DNA of 64,000 bases. It comes from Bacteroidales bacterium (lineage in GTDB: Bacteria; Bacteroidota; Bacteroidia; Bacteroidales; TTA-H9). The notes under the pieces were generated by a model that did no database searches, was not told where the DNA came from, and saw only the letters and a program-made list of their open reading frames with translations. The position numbers were made by a program, and so were the translations under genes. The first letter of the stretch is position 1. Each line of letters begins with the position of its first letter. Location: NCBI GenBank assembly GCA_028689615.1, contig JAQVCV010000002.1, positions 84,092 to 148,091 on the forward strand, in the 5' to 3' direction. This document shows, piece after piece, positions 23,671 to 33,524 of this stretch.

Positions 23671-25941
23671 ATGATGTTCGACTTCGACATGATCAGGAAG
23701 GTTTATCAATCCTTCGCACAAAGCGTTGACAAAGCACGCAATGTAACAGGGCGCCCTCTTACGCTCACCGAAAAAATTCTTTATGCCCACCTCGACGGAC
23801 CTGTACCTAAAACCCCTTTTCGCAGGGGTGTTGATTATGTTGACTTCCTGCCCGACAGAGTCGCTATGCAGGATGCCACAGCCCAAATGGCTCTTCTTCA
23901 ATTCATGCACGCTGGCAAAAACAAAGTCAGTGTTCCATCAACAGTTCACTGCGACCATCTGATACAAGCAAAACTGGGTGCTGAAGCCGACCTCAAAACC
24001 GCTGTGGATACCAATAAAGAGGTTTACGATTTTCTGAATACAGTATCCAATAAATATGGGATCGGGTTCTGGAAACCCGGTGCAGGAATCATTCATCAGG
24101 TTGTGCTCGAAAACTATGCCTTCCCTGGCGGCATGATGATTGGAACCGACAGCCACACGGTGAATGCCGGCGGACTGGGAATGGTAGCCATTGGCGTTGG
24201 CGGTGCTGATGCCGTTGATGTAATGGCAGGCATGCCCTGGGAGTTGAAGTTTCCAAAGCTGATTGGAGTAAAACTTACCGGACGACTCTCAGGTTGGACA
24301 TCGGCCAAAGATGTTATTCTAAAAGTGGCCGGACTTCTGACGGTGAAAGGAGGAACCGGAGCCATACTGGAGTATTTTGGCGACGGCGCCCTCACCATTT
24401 CTGCAACGGGCAAAGGAACCATCTGCAATATGGGAGCTGAAATAGGAGCCACAACATCCATATTCGGGTACGACCAATCAATGGCTGACTATCTGAAACA
24501 CACGGGCAGAGAAGCAATTGCCGAAGAAGCCTCTCAAATCGCAGCATACCTTACAGGCGATCAGGAAGTTTATGCCAGTCCGACAGAATATTTCGACCAG
24601 GTAATCGAGATCAATCTTTCAGAACTTGAACCCCATATCAACGGCCCTTTCACACCCGATCTGGCCACACCGTTATCGAAATTCGCGCAAGCTGTTCGTG
24701 CCAACAAATGGCCCGAAGTACTTAGTGCAGGCCTCATCGGCTCGTGTACCAACAGCTCTTACGAAGACATATCGCGGGCTGCATCAGTGGCCTCTCAAGC
24801 GCTTGAAATGGGACTCAAAGCTAAAAGCGAATTTACCATAACACCAGGTTCTGAACAAGTGCGATACACCGTTGAACGCGACGGACTTCTTGATGTTTTC
24901 GACAAAATTGGCGGGCAGGTACTGGCCAATGCCTGTGGTCCGTGTATAGGCCAATGGGCACGACATGGAGCTGAAAAACAAGAGCGAAACTCGATAATGA
25001 CCTCCTTCAACCGGAACTTTGCCAAACGCAACGATGGAAATCCAAACACACACGGGTTTGTGGCCTCTCCTGAAATTGTAACAGCTTTTGCCATTGCCGG
25101 AAGTTTGACATTCAACCCTTTGACCGATGAACTCGTTGCAACCGACGGAACCAAAGTCAGGTTAAAAGAACCTGTTGGCATCGATTTGCCCCCGAGGGGA
25201 TTTGCAGTTGAAGACAATGGTTATCAAGCTCCTGCCGAAGATGGCAGCAAAGTAGAAGTGCTGGTTAAACCCAACTCCGACAGACTTCAACTTCTTGAAC
25301 CATTTGCCGGTTGGGACGGGGCAAACTTCAGCAAACTGCCACTGCTCATCAAGGCTGCCGGAAAATGTACCACCGACCACATATCGATGGCCGGCCCCTG
25401 GCTTCGCTTCCGTGGTCATTTGGAAAACATCTCCAACAACATGCTCATTGGTGCCGTGAATGCATTCAATGGCCAGACCAACTCTGTGAAAAGCCTGCTA
25501 ACGGGTGATTACAAGGCTGTTCCGGAAGCAGCAAAACAATACAAGGCGGCTGGTGCAGGATCGATAGTTGTGGGCGACGAAAACTACGGAGAGGGATCCT
25601 CGCGCGAACATGCGGCTATGGAACCACGGTTCCTGGGCGTAAAGGCTGTTCTGGTAAGGTCGTTTGCCCGTATCCACGAAACAAACCTTAAAAAACAAGG
25701 GATGCTGGCCATCACTTTTGCCAACCGCGATGATTACGATCGCATTCGTGAAGACGACCGGATCAGCATCGAAGGCCTCACCCATTTCACGCCCGGCACA
25801 CCTCTTGTGGCTGTTTTACATCATACTGATGGCACAACCGAACAATTCGCTGTAAACCACACTTACAACGAGGGACAGATTGAATGGTTCCGTGCTGGTA
25901 GTGCCCTTAACCTGATCAAACTTAAAGAGAACGAGAAATAG
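23671..25941 (+). CDS. acn: Aconitate hydratase
   Basis: Citrate-isocitrate isomerase of the citric acid cycle with a [4Fe-4S] cluster. The 756-residue product is of the mitochondrial type common in Bacteroidota. Visible: HCDHLIQAK (active-site His/Asp), [21 protein letters not shown], the cluster ligand regions [10 protein letters not shown] and [10 protein letters not shown] (Cys-x-x-Cys), [13 protein letters not shown], and the swivelling domain with [19 protein letters not shown]. All expected catalytic residues are present. It stands alone between two terminators. A possible moonlighting RNA-binding role, as in other aconitases, cannot be judged here. Confidence 0.95.
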   Translation: MMFDFDMIRKVYQSFAQSVDKARNVTGRPLTLTEKILYAHLDGPVPKTPFRRGVDYVDFLPDRVAMQDATAQMALLQFMHAGKNKVSVPSTVHCDHLIQAKLGAEADLKTAVDTNKEVYDFLNTVSNKYGIGFWKPGAGIIHQVVLENYAFPGGMMIGTDSHTVNAGGLGMVAIGVGGADAVDVMAGMPWELKFPKLIGVKLTGRLSGWTSAKDVILKVAGLLTVKGGTGAILEYFGDGALTISATGKGTICNMGAEIGATTSIFGYDQSMADYLKHTGREAIAEEASQIAAYLTGDQEVYASPTEYFDQVIEINLSELEPHINGPFTPDLATPLSKFAQAVRANKWPEVLSAGLIGSCTNSSYEDISRAASVASQALEMGLKAKSEFTITPGSEQVRYTVERDGLLDVFDKIGGQVLANACGPCIGQWARHGAEKQERNSIMTSFNRNFAKRNDGNPNTHGFVASPEIVTAFAIAGSLTFNPLTDELVATDGTKVRLKEPVGIDLPPRGFAVEDNGYQAPAEDGSKVEVLVKPNSDRLQLLEPFAGWDGANFSKLPLLIKAAGKCTTDHISMAGPWLRFRGHLENISNNMLIGAVNAFNGQTNSVKSLLTGDYKAVPEAAKQYKAAGAGSIVVGDENYGEGSSREHAAMEPRFLGVKAVLVRSFARIHETNLKKQGMLAITFANRDDYDRIREDDRISIEGLTHFTPGTPLVAVLHHTDGTTEQFAVNHTYNEGQIEWFRAGSALNLIKLKENEK

Positions 25942-25962
25942 CCGGCAGGCACCAACCTTTCG

Positions 25963-25993
25963 AAAACCGGCAAAGCTTTTGCCGGTTTTTTTT
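25963..25993 (+). terminator. Intrinsic terminator after acn
   Basis: ACCGGCAAA (25966-25974) pairs with TTTGCCGGT (25978-25986) over a 3-base loop and is followed by a run of T to 25993. Confidence 0.88.
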
Positions 25994-26028
25994 AATCCTC
26001 CCGACGTCGATAAAGTCCATCTAATTCT

Positions 26029-26036
26029 TAAATTTG
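26029..26036 (+). promoter_or_regulatory. -7 element upstream of terC, with long leader
   Basis: TAAATTTG matches TAnnTTTG. If used, transcription starts near 26043 and leaves a leader of about 135 bases before the TerC start. No -33 element is obvious. I looked for the yybP-ykoY manganese riboswitch that often precedes TerC genes and did not find its conserved boxes. Confidence 0.4.
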
Positions 26037-26177
26037 CAACCTTTTATAACCTTGACACAAGGCATCGGAACTTATGCGCAATGCACTAAAAACGCTCAGG
26101 TTGCTCCCGAAATTTTAGCACTCAATATTCCGGCTTGTTAGTCAAATTGCCTGCTAATCAAATAACATTCATTTTGT

Positions 26178-27095
26178 ATGGAAACTCCCATCATTTTCTG
26201 GATACTTTTTAATGCATTTGTTTTGTTGATGTTAGCCCTCGACTTGGGTGTATTTCACCGCAATTCACACGAAGTCACCGTCAAAGAAGCTCTTGTGTGG
26301 ACGCTCGTTTGGATCGCACTGGCCATGGCATTCAATGTTGTTCTGTATTACTGGCGCGGGCCACAGCAAGCCATGGAATACTTCACTGGTTACCTGGTAG
26401 AGAAAGCCTTGAGCGTTGACAATATCTTCGTTTTCATTATGGTTTTTGGCTATTTTCAGGTCCCCTCCCGCTACCAGCACAAAATCCTTTTCTGGGGCAT
26501 TTTGGGAGCATTAATCATGAGGGTTATTTTCATATTTGCCGGGGTAGCTCTTATTGAAAGATTCCATTTTACTATATATGTTTTTGGGGCTCTCCTTCTC
26601 TATACAGCCTATAAAATGCTGATGCACTCCGATGTACAAATCGAGCCCGAGAAAAATCCGGTGCTAAAACTTGCCAAAAGATTCCTGCCAGTTACTCAAT
26701 CGATGCATGGAGACCGGTTTTTCGTGAAATCGGACGGGAAACGAATGGCCACCCCCCTATTCCTTGTATTGATCTTGATTGAGACCACCGATTTAATTTT
26801 CGCGGTTGACAGTATTCCGGCTATTTTGGCTATTACTCAAGATCAGTTTATCGTTTATACTTCCAACGTATTTGCCATTTTGGGTCTTCGTTCGCTTTAT
26901 TTTGCTCTCGCCGGTGTGGTGCATCGCTTCTGGCTTCTCAACTATGGTCTGGCTGTAGTTTTAGCTTTTGTCGGGGTGAAAATGCTCATTGTCGATCTTT
27001 ACAAAATACCCATCCATTGGTCGCTCACTTTCATCGCGATAACCATTACCGCCAGCGTGTTGTTATCTCTGAAAATCAAGAAGAAAGAAAAATAA
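26178..27095 (+). CDS. TerC/Alx-family integral membrane protein
   Basis: Inner-membrane protein of the TerC/Alx family, members of which export manganese or other divalent metal and metallate secreted proteins. The 305-residue product has about eight to nine membrane segments, starting IIFWILFNAFVLLMLALDLG and ending before the basic tail LKIKKKEK. The family's intramembrane acidic residues are present: ALDLGVF, VEKALSVDNIFVF, and the most conserved IETTDLIFAVDSIPA. It is a single gene after the aconitase terminator. TerC family members linked to tellurite resistance are usually in ter operons; none is here, so the Alx-like metal role is favoured. Confidence 0.87.
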   Translation: METPIIFWILFNAFVLLMLALDLGVFHRNSHEVTVKEALVWTLVWIALAMAFNVVLYYWRGPQQAMEYFTGYLVEKALSVDNIFVFIMVFGYFQVPSRYQHKILFWGILGALIMRVIFIFAGVALIERFHFTIYVFGALLLYTAYKMLMHSDVQIEPEKNPVLKLAKRFLPVTQSMHGDRFFVKSDGKRMATPLFLVLILIETTDLIFAVDSIPAILAITQDQFIVYTSNVFAILGLRSLYFALAGVVHRFWLLNYGLAVVLAFVGVKMLIVDLYKIPIHWSLTFIAITITASVLLSLKIKKKEK

Positions 27096-27237
27096 TCCAA
27101 CGCTTTTATTTCATCACCGGGCTTTGAATCAAATTTGTCATTTACACCAAAGTCAACTACATTTATCGCGAATTATTCTTGAGCCCTCTTAACGAGGGAG
27201 ATGGTTGAATTTGTGAAACCTAAATCCACCCCGACCT

Positions 27238-28098
27238 ATGACGCAAAAGTTGTTGTTGATCATCCCTGCGATCCTTCTGGCTTGCTTCCTGACTGCCTGC
27301 TCGAAACCCGACAAAACCACCGACGCTAGCCTTAACAGTGAAATGGGATTGGCATCTGAATTTACTGCCCGCCCTAATTACGATCGGGCCGTGCAATCTG
27401 AAACCCCTAATACGCCACAAGCAAATCATTCAGCAACCCAGAAATTGGTCACCGAGGGAAGGATAACCCTGGCGTGCGAAGACCTTGAAAAGTCGAAAAA
27501 ACGGATTGACACATTGATAAAGACACTCAAGGGGCATTACAATTCTGAAAACCTGATAAACAATTACGACAACTTCACGTACCAATTAACCATCAGAATA
27601 CCTTCGGATAAAAATTCTGAATTTACTTCACGTTTGATATCCAAAGGCGAAGCACTTCAACAGAAAGAGATATCAACAACAGATGTGACAACCACTTTCA
27701 TCGACAACGAAAGCCGGCTGCAAAACAAACAAAACTACCTGAAACGTTACACTGAGCTTCTATCCAAAGCCCACTCGATCAACGACATAATCAGCATTGA
27801 AGAACGTATCAGGGGCTTGCAGGAAGAGATTGAAAGCACAACAGCCACCCTTCGATACCTTTCAAATCAGGTTGAATTCAGTACTTATTACATCACTTTG
27901 GTTTCTTCAGGAAAAACCAATACCCAAGTGAAAAAGGAACCGTTTGTTCATCGTTTGATCAACTCGTTGATTCAAGGATGGGAAGGGCTTAACAACCTAT
28001 TGATTTGGATAGTAAGCATATGGCCAATAATCTTACTAGCCACAGGAGCCGTTGTCCTCTACCGCAAACAAAAAATTAGAAAGAAGAAACAATCCTGA
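27238..28098 (+). CDS. DUF4349 lipoprotein
   Basis: A 286-residue lipoprotein. The N-terminal signal ends in a lipobox (CFLTAC, Cys near residue 21). Residues about 65-235 form the DUF4349 domain: QKLVTEGRITLACEDLEKS, a helical coiled-coil region with ISTTDVTTTFIDNESRLQNK and SIEERIRGLQEEIES, and LRYLSNQVEFSTYYITL. A C-terminal membrane helix (LLIWIVSIWPIILLATGAVVLY) is followed by a basic tail (RKQKIRKKKQS). The family's function is unknown; the coiled coil with lipid anchor and membrane helix suggests an inner-membrane-attached envelope protein. It converges with ogt. Confidence 0.85.
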   Translation: MTQKLLLIIPAILLACFLTACSKPDKTTDASLNSEMGLASEFTARPNYDRAVQSETPNTPQANHSATQKLVTEGRITLACEDLEKSKKRIDTLIKTLKGHYNSENLINNYDNFTYQLTIRIPSDKNSEFTSRLISKGEALQQKEISTTDVTTTFIDNESRLQNKQNYLKRYTELLSKAHSINDIISIEERIRGLQEEIESTTATLRYLSNQVEFSTYYITLVSSGKTNTQVKKEPFVHRLINSLIQGWEGLNNLLIWIVSIWPIILLATGAVVLYRKQKIRKKKQS

Positions 28099-28126
28099 CC
28101 TACGATTAAAACCGCCTGTTAAGCAT

Positions 28127-28621
28127 CTAAAACAACACCATGCCTGCTGTTCTCTGCTCGTGAGCCAGCAGCCATCGCTTTACATTCAGACCTCCGGCAA
28201 AGCCCGTCATCGCTCCATCAGCACCAATTACCCTGTGGCAAGGCACTACGATTGGCAGGGGGTTTTGGCCATTGGCCAATCCAACAGCGCGGGCAAGATT
28301 GGCTCCTCCCAGCGCAAGGGCTAGTTGTTTATAGCTGATCGTGTGGGCATAGGCTATTCCCAACAATTCATGCCAGACCTTTTTTTGAAAGGGGGTTCCG
28401 GCGGGGAGCAGAGGGAGATCAAAAGCCGTGAGCCTTCCACTGAAATAAGAATCCAGTTGTCGGCAGGCCTCGTCAACAACCTGGCACGGTTGTCCAGGAA
28501 AATCAACAGGTCTGCAATCGCCAAACTTTATAGCAGTGAGTTGCTTACCGGTAGCAAATAAAGTAAGAACACCCACCGGCGTTTGATGGGTGCAAATGAA
28601 AGGTGAACTATCGTGGATCAA
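28127..28621 (-). CDS. ogt: Methylated-DNA--[protein]-cysteine S-methyltransferase
   Basis: Suicide repair enzyme that takes the alkyl group from O6-methylguanine. The 164-residue product ends with the family core: FQKKVWHELLGIAYAHTISY (DNA-binding wing region), the helix-turn-helix Arg finger ARAVGLANGQNP, and the active-site VPCHRVIG with Cys128, followed by GFAGGLNVKRWLLAHE. The shortened N-terminal domain is usual in Ogt. The start overlaps the stop of the upstream lipoprotein gene by 14 bases, so the two share a message. Confidence 0.93.
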   Translation of the reverse strand: MIHDSSPFICTHQTPVGVLTLFATGKQLTAIKFGDCRPVDFPGQPCQVVDEACRQLDSYFSGRLTAFDLPLLPAGTPFQKKVWHELLGIAYAHTISYKQLALALGGANLARAVGLANGQNPLPIVVPCHRVIGADGAMTGFAGGLNVKRWLLAHEQRTAGMVLF

Positions 28622-28994
28622 CAGGATTGATGGTTACAACTTGCGACACACGGTTAAAAGTGTTGGAGATGGTATCGGTGGCTGTAAGCACCACGTTGTA
28701 TGCCTCTGGTTTAGTTAAAGGTATCACATAATCATGTGAGGCATTCATGGTGGTGGCTGTGTTGTTATCACCAAACTCCCATTTATAAACGTAAAGATCT
28801 TTATAGAGAGTAGTATTAACAAAATCGACCCTCATTACATTTCCCACCTGTTTCATTGAGTAAGAGAAGGCAGCCTGAGGCTTGAAGTAATTGTTGATAT
28901 CGGGGGCCTCGGTTTCGTTTTTACTGCATGAAAACTGGGCAGCAACAAACAACAACACAGCTAAAAGCTGAAAAAATCTTTTTGAAAATAACAT
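28608..28994 (-). CDS. Lipoprotein with PKD-like domain
   Basis: A 128-residue secreted lipoprotein: signal sequence FFQLLAVLLFVAAQFSC with lipobox Cys near residue 23, a short linker (SKNETEAPDINNYFKPQ), and one PKD-type beta-sandwich (VDFVNTT, then YKWEFGDNNTATTMNASHDY, and YNVVLTATDTISNTFNRVSQVVTI). PKD domains act in protein or glycan interactions on the surface of Bacteroidota. Expressed divergently from the helicase gene and in front of ogt. No ligand can be named. Confidence 0.75.
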   Translation of the reverse strand: MLFSKRFFQLLAVLLFVAAQFSCSKNETEAPDINNYFKPQAAFSYSMKQVGNVMRVDFVNTTLYKDLYVYKWEFGDNNTATTMNASHDYVIPLTKPEAYNVVLTATDTISNTFNRVSQVVTINPVDPR

Positions 28995-29026
28995 AGTACA
29001 ACAGGATAAACAATAAACAACTGACG

Positions 29027-29034
29027 CAAAGATA
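29027..29034 (-). promoter_or_regulatory. -7 element for lipoprotein-ogt unit
   Basis: Minus-strand TATCTTTG fits TAnnTTTG, 33 bases before the lipoprotein start. No convincing -33 box. Confidence 0.45.
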
Positions 29035-29055
29035 GCCGTTTTGGGTCAAAACTGC

Positions 29056-29063
29056 TACCTTTG
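29056..29063 (+). promoter_or_regulatory. -7 element for helicase operon
   Basis: TACCTTTG fits TAnnTTTG, 22 bases before the GTG start at 29085 and back-to-back with the minus-strand element at 29027-29034. Confidence 0.5.
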
Positions 29064-29084
29064 CATCGAAAACGAGGTTAATCA

Positions 29085-31433
29085 GTGAAAAATTTTTTAG
29101 CAGATCTCAACAACGATCAACGTCAGGCAGTTGAAGCGCTTCAAGGGCCTGTCATGGTTATAGCCGGAGCAGGATCGGGAAAAACCCGGGTTCTCACCTA
29201 TCGGGTGGCACACCTGCTCCACCAGGGCGCCGATGCCTTTTCGATTCTGGCTCTTACCTTTACCAACAAAGCTGCCCGCGAGATGCGCGAACGAATTTTT
29301 AAACTTGTTGGCAAAGAGGCAGGCAACGTTTGGATGGGTACCTTTCACTCGGTTTTTGCCAGAGTGCTAAGGGTTGAAGGACCCAGGCTGGGCTACCCTT
29401 CAAACTTCACAATTTACGACACCGACGACTCACGCCGGTTGATCAAATCGCTTGTGAGCGAATTGCATCTTGACCCCAAACTCTATGCCCCGGCGGTAGT
29501 TCATGGTCGCATTTCATCGGCAAAATCAAATCTTGTTTCGGCAGCCGAATACAACGAAAATCCTGAATTTACAGGCCCCGACAAGCAGTTTAACCGCCCT
29601 GAACTGGGTCGCTTGTACACCATGTATCAAATGCGCCTCTTCAAGTCGCAGGCTATGGATTTCGACGATTTGCTATTCAATATGAACGTGTTACTGCGCG
29701 ATTTCCCCGAGGTGTTGCACAAATACCAACAACGATTCCAGTATATAATGGTGGACGAATATCAGGATACCAATTTTGCTCAATACCTGATTATCAAAAA
29801 ACTGGCAGCAAAAAATGAAAACATATGCGTTGTAGGCGACGATGCACAAAGTATCTACGCCTTTCGCGGTGCAAACATCCAAAACATTCTCAACTTCAAG
29901 AAAGATTACCCCGACTACCGACTGTTTAAGCTTGAACAGAATTACCGGAGCACGCAGGTGATTGTTGAAGCCGCTAACAGCATTATTGCCCAAAACAAAG
30001 ACCAGATACAGAAAAAAGTATGGACCTCCAACGAGGAAGGATCCAAAATATCTGTTTTGAAAGGGGCCAACGAGAACGAAGAAGGATTGTTGGTTGCCCG
30101 CCATCTCTTTGAACAAAAGATGCAATACCAGCTCCCCAACAACTATTTTGCCATTCTTTATCGCACCAACGCCCAATCCAGGGCCATGGAAGAGGCGTTG
30201 CGCAAACTCAACATTCCTTACCGCATTTTCGGTGGTTTGTCTTTCTACAGAAGAAAAGAGATCAAAGACCTGGTAGCCTATTTCAGGCTCTGCATCAACA
30301 ACTACGATGAAGATGCCCTCAGACGGATCATCAACTACCCAACCAGGGGAATTGGCGACACCACACTCGAAAAAGCCATTGTGAGAGCCGGAGAACTCAA
30401 CCAACCGCTTTGGGACATTCTAAGCAACCCTGTATCTGCCGGACTTGAACTGCGTTCCAATGTCATGAACCAGATCAGCAACTTCACAACCATGATCAAG
30501 AGTTTCACCGTGCAGGTGAACAGGTTGAATGCCTACGATCTGGCGCGACAGATAACCATGTCATCTGGCATTCTAAGAGATCTTAAAGAAGATCAGACCC
30601 CCGAAGGCGTCAGCAGGGTAGAGAACATCGACGAATTGCTCAATGCCGTTCGCGATTTTACCGAATCGGATACCACCCCAACAGGTGTTGAGACAGAAGA
30701 AGGCAAAGCCCGAACACTTGATGTTTTCCTGCAAGATATTGTTTTGCTGACCGATGCCGATGAAAAAGAAGACGAAAATCAACCCGGCGATAAAGTTTCG
30801 CTGATGACCATTCATGCTGCAAAAGGCCTTGAATTTCAAAATGTTTATATTGTAGGACTTGAAGAGAACCTCTTTCCCAGTTTCCTTTCGCTCAACAGCA
30901 GGTCGGAACTGGAGGAGGAACGCCGTTTGTTTTACGTGGCTCTTACCCGCGCTGAAAAAAAAGCAGTGCTGTCGTTTGCCGAGATGCGTTACAAATACGG
31001 AACCCCATCGTGGAACGAACCAAGCCGTTTCATCTCCGAGATTGATGAGAAATACCTCGATGTTCCTCGAAAGAAACAGATACCCCAAACTTCTCTCAAG
31101 TCGCTGCATGGTTTCGATTCACCCGAAATCAGAAAAACCCTTGGCGGCAATACACCTGAACTCCCGGTTGGTTTGCAACGTCGTGAAAAACAAACCTTAA
31201 AAAAAATACCCCTTCCTGGAGCTCATCCGCCTCCCTCCTCACAAAGCGCGACGGGTCCAACAGCCAATCCTGACGAGATACAACCCGGAATGGTAGTTGA
31301 ACATGAACGATTTGGCATAGGCGAAGTAACTCAGGTTGATGGAACAGGCGCCAACAAAAAAGCCACTGTGAAATTTGAATCGGTTGGTTCTAAGCAACTT
31401 TTGCTTAAGTTTGCAAAACTTCGGATTGTTTAA
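29085..31433 (+). CDS. uvrD: UvrD/PcrA-type ATP-dependent DNA helicase
   Basis: Superfamily 1A 3'-5' helicase for nucleotide excision repair, replication restart and RecA removal. The 782-residue product has all SF1 motifs: Q motif LNNDQRQAVE, Walker A IAGAGSGKTRVLTYR, Ia TFTNKAAREMRERI, II VDEYQDTNFAQY, III VVGDDAQSIYAFRGA, IV NYRSTQVI, V VSLMTIHAAKGLEF and VI RRLFYVALTRAEK. The C-terminus carries a PcrA-type Tudor-like domain (GMVVEHERFGIGEVTQVDG) that binds RNA polymerase or DNA in relatives. Translation begins at a GTG (29085); no ATG is near. First gene of a run with DUF4290 and murA. Confidence 0.94.
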   Translation: MKNFLADLNNDQRQAVEALQGPVMVIAGAGSGKTRVLTYRVAHLLHQGADAFSILALTFTNKAAREMRERIFKLVGKEAGNVWMGTFHSVFARVLRVEGPRLGYPSNFTIYDTDDSRRLIKSLVSELHLDPKLYAPAVVHGRISSAKSNLVSAAEYNENPEFTGPDKQFNRPELGRLYTMYQMRLFKSQAMDFDDLLFNMNVLLRDFPEVLHKYQQRFQYIMVDEYQDTNFAQYLIIKKLAAKNENICVVGDDAQSIYAFRGANIQNILNFKKDYPDYRLFKLEQNYRSTQVIVEAANSIIAQNKDQIQKKVWTSNEEGSKISVLKGANENEEGLLVARHLFEQKMQYQLPNNYFAILYRTNAQSRAMEEALRKLNIPYRIFGGLSFYRRKEIKDLVAYFRLCINNYDEDALRRIINYPTRGIGDTTLEKAIVRAGELNQPLWDILSNPVSAGLELRSNVMNQISNFTTMIKSFTVQVNRLNAYDLARQITMSSGILRDLKEDQTPEGVSRVENIDELLNAVRDFTESDTTPTGVETEEGKARTLDVFLQDIVLLTDADEKEDENQPGDKVSLMTIHAAKGLEFQNVYIVGLEENLFPSFLSLNSRSELEEERRLFYVALTRAEKKAVLSFAEMRYKYGTPSWNEPSRFISEIDEKYLDVPRKKQIPQTSLKSLHGFDSPEIRKTLGGNTPELPVGLQRREKQTLKKIPLPGAHPPPSSQSATGPTANPDEIQPGMVVEHERFGIGEVTQVDGTGANKKATVKFESVGSKQLLLKFAKLRIV

Positions 31434-31483
31434 AACCACAACCCTTCCTGCTACTCATTATAATTTGAAAATCATTTTGTTAT

Positions 31484-32101
31484 ATGGAATACAATACCCA
31501 GCGAAAGAAACTTATCATCTCAGAATATGGACGCAACCTCCAATCGATGGTGGAGGATGTTTGCAAAATTGAAAACCGTGAACAGCGAACCCGGGCTGCC
31601 CGAACCCTGGTTAACATCATGTCGCAGCTTAACCCGGCTCAGCGCGATTTTGCCGACTTTAAAAGAAAACTTTGGGATCACCTTTACATCATTTCCGATT
31701 TTAAACTCGATGTTGATGGTCCTTATGAGGCTCCATCGCCCAATATCGTACATCCTACACCCCAACGGCTAGCCTACACAGCCAACCGCATAAGATTTTC
31801 GCACTACGGCCGGATTATCGAAAAAATGGTGGACGTGGTATCGGAATATCCCGAAAATGAAGAAAAAGCTGTGTTGGCTCCCATGATCGCAAACTATCTC
31901 AAAAAATCGTACCTCACCTGGAACCTTGATTCAGTGACCGACGACGTGATTTTCAAACAATTAAAAATGATGTCGAAGGGTCGCATCGCCATGGACAACT
32001 CTCAGCCTTTATGGGTAGCCAACGACCTACCTGTTGAACCCTCGTCGGTTTCAAAAAAACAAAAGAAAAAACAGAAGTATAAAAACTTCAAAAAAAAATA
32101 A
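31484..32101 (+). CDS. DUF4290 protein
   Basis: A 205-residue protein of the Bacteroidota-specific DUF4290 family: MEYNTQRKKLIISEYGRN, a helical core (RAARTLVNIMSQLNP, DFKRKLWDHLYIIS), YTANRIRFSHYGRIIEKM and a strongly basic C-terminus (SSVSKKQKKKQKYKNFKKK). Function unknown. The basic tail suggests nucleic acid or ribosome contact, but this is only composition. It sits 18 bases before murA, a pairing I recall in many Bacteroidota genomes. Confidence 0.88.
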   Translation: MEYNTQRKKLIISEYGRNLQSMVEDVCKIENREQRTRAARTLVNIMSQLNPAQRDFADFKRKLWDHLYIISDFKLDVDGPYEAPSPNIVHPTPQRLAYTANRIRFSHYGRIIEKMVDVVSEYPENEEKAVLAPMIANYLKKSYLTWNLDSVTDDVIFKQLKMMSKGRIAMDNSQPLWVANDLPVEPSSVSKKQKKKQKYKNFKKK

Positions 32102-32119
32102 CCGAACCCGTTCAGCTTT

Positions 32120-33424
32120 ATGTCCTCATTCAGAATTGAGGGAGGGAAAACCCTCCAGGGAGTTATTAGTCCGCAGGGAGCCAAAAACGAAGCCTTGCAG
32201 GTTTTATGCGCCGTGGTTCTCACCGCAGATGAGATAACCATGCACAACGTTCCCGACATCCGCGATGTAAATCTTTTGATTGAAGCCCTCACCCTGCTGG
32301 GGGTTGAAGCACAACGTCTGGGAGGAGGATCATGGAAATTCAACGCACGCGACATCGATCCTGAACTGATGTCGCATGAATTGTTCAGAAAAAAGGCCAC
32401 CGCTATCAGAGGCTCAGTGATGCTTGTTGGTCCGCTTCTGGCCCGATACGGGAAAAGCTACATGAGCCGCCCTGGTGGCGATAAAATTGGCCGCCGCAGG
32501 CTCGACACCCACGTCGCCGGACTTCAAAATCTGGGAGCTCGTTTCGACACAGGCCCCGATCAGGGAATATACCAGGTGACCACCTCAGGGCTAAAAGGAA
32601 GCTACATGCTTTTGGACGAAGCCTCGGTTACCGGAACTGCCAACATTGTGATGGCAGCAGTTTTGGCCAAAGGAACCACCACCCTGTTCAACGCCGCCTG
32701 CGAACCATACGTAGTGCAACTTTGCAGAATGCTCAATGCCATGGGAGCCCGAATCAGCGGCGTTGGATCCAACCTGCTAACGATCGAAGGGGTTGAGGAA
32801 CTGAACGGATGCAGTCACACGCTGCTCCCCGACATGATCGAAGTAGGAAGTTTCATCGGAATGGCCGCCATGACCCGTTCTGCTATCACCATCAAAAACA
32901 CCGGATACAACGACCTGGGTATCATCCCTGAGGTTTTCCGCAGACTGGGGATCACTGTTGAACACAACGGCGACGATATTTTCATTCCAGCTCATGAGCA
33001 CTACGAAGTTGAAAGTTTCATGGATGGCGGCATCATGACCATAAGCGATGCCCCTTGGCCCGGGTTTACGCCTGACCTCATCAGCATCGCGCTTGTTACT
33101 GCCGTTCAAGCCAGAGGAAGCGTATTGATTCACCAAAAAATGTTTGAAAGCCGACTCTTCTTCACCGACAAACTGATCGATATGGGAGCCAAAATAATAC
33201 TGTGCGACCCCCACAGAGCCACCGTGATTGGGCACGATCACCAGCACAAGTTACGAGGAATCAGAATGAGTTCGCCCGACATCAGAGCAGGCGTAGCCCT
33301 CCTCATAGCCGCTTTATCAGCTCAGGGTGTCAGCATTATTGACAATATCGAGCAGATTGACCGCGGCTACCAGGCTATCGACCAACGACTTAACGCTTTG
33401 GGAGCCTCCATCGAACGGATTTAA
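32120..33424 (+). CDS. murA: UDP-N-acetylglucosamine 1-carboxyvinyltransferase
   Basis: First committed step of peptidoglycan synthesis: transfers enolpyruvate from PEP to UDP-GlcNAc. The 434-residue product has the EPSP-synthase-like double domain, with the PEP/UDP site QGAKNEALQVL near residues 19-29 and the catalytic loop PGGDKIGRRRLDTH, where Asp121 stands at the place of the usual Cys (Cys115 in E. coli). Enzymes with Asp here are active but resist fosfomycin, as in mycobacteria and chlamydiae. Other motifs: ASVTGTANIVMAAV, GGIMTISDAPWPGFTPDL and IDRGYQAIDQRLNALGA. Located between DUF4290 and grpE. Confidence 0.94.
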   Translation: MSSFRIEGGKTLQGVISPQGAKNEALQVLCAVVLTADEITMHNVPDIRDVNLLIEALTLLGVEAQRLGGGSWKFNARDIDPELMSHELFRKKATAIRGSVMLVGPLLARYGKSYMSRPGGDKIGRRRLDTHVAGLQNLGARFDTGPDQGIYQVTTSGLKGSYMLLDEASVTGTANIVMAAVLAKGTTTLFNAACEPYVVQLCRMLNAMGARISGVGSNLLTIEGVEELNGCSHTLLPDMIEVGSFIGMAAMTRSAITIKNTGYNDLGIIPEVFRRLGITVEHNGDDIFIPAHEHYEVESFMDGGIMTISDAPWPGFTPDLISIALVTAVQARGSVLIHQKMFESRLFFTDKLIDMGAKIILCDPHRATVIGHDHQHKLRGIRMSSPDIRAGVALLIAALSAQGVSIIDNIEQIDRGYQAIDQRLNALGASIERI

Positions 33425-33466
33425 AACAAAGCGGCAGGAGAATTTCAACAGATTGACATCCGGGGT

Positions 33467-33477
33467 GACAATTTGTC
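33467..33477. promoter_or_regulatory. Palindrome GACAATTTGTC upstream of grpE
   Basis: A perfect 11-bp dyad about 110 bases upstream of grpE-dnaJ. Its place in front of chaperone genes makes it a candidate operator for a stress regulator; no regulator can be named from this sequence. Confidence 0.35.
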
Positions 33478-33524
33478 GTAAAAAATCTACTGGCAGAGTT
33501 TTTGAAGTGCGCCCCGCCAAAAAC

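Noticed and set aside
26037..26177. yybP-ykoY manganese riboswitch before terC
   Set aside because: The conserved purine-rich boxes and paired ends of this class could not be found in the leader.
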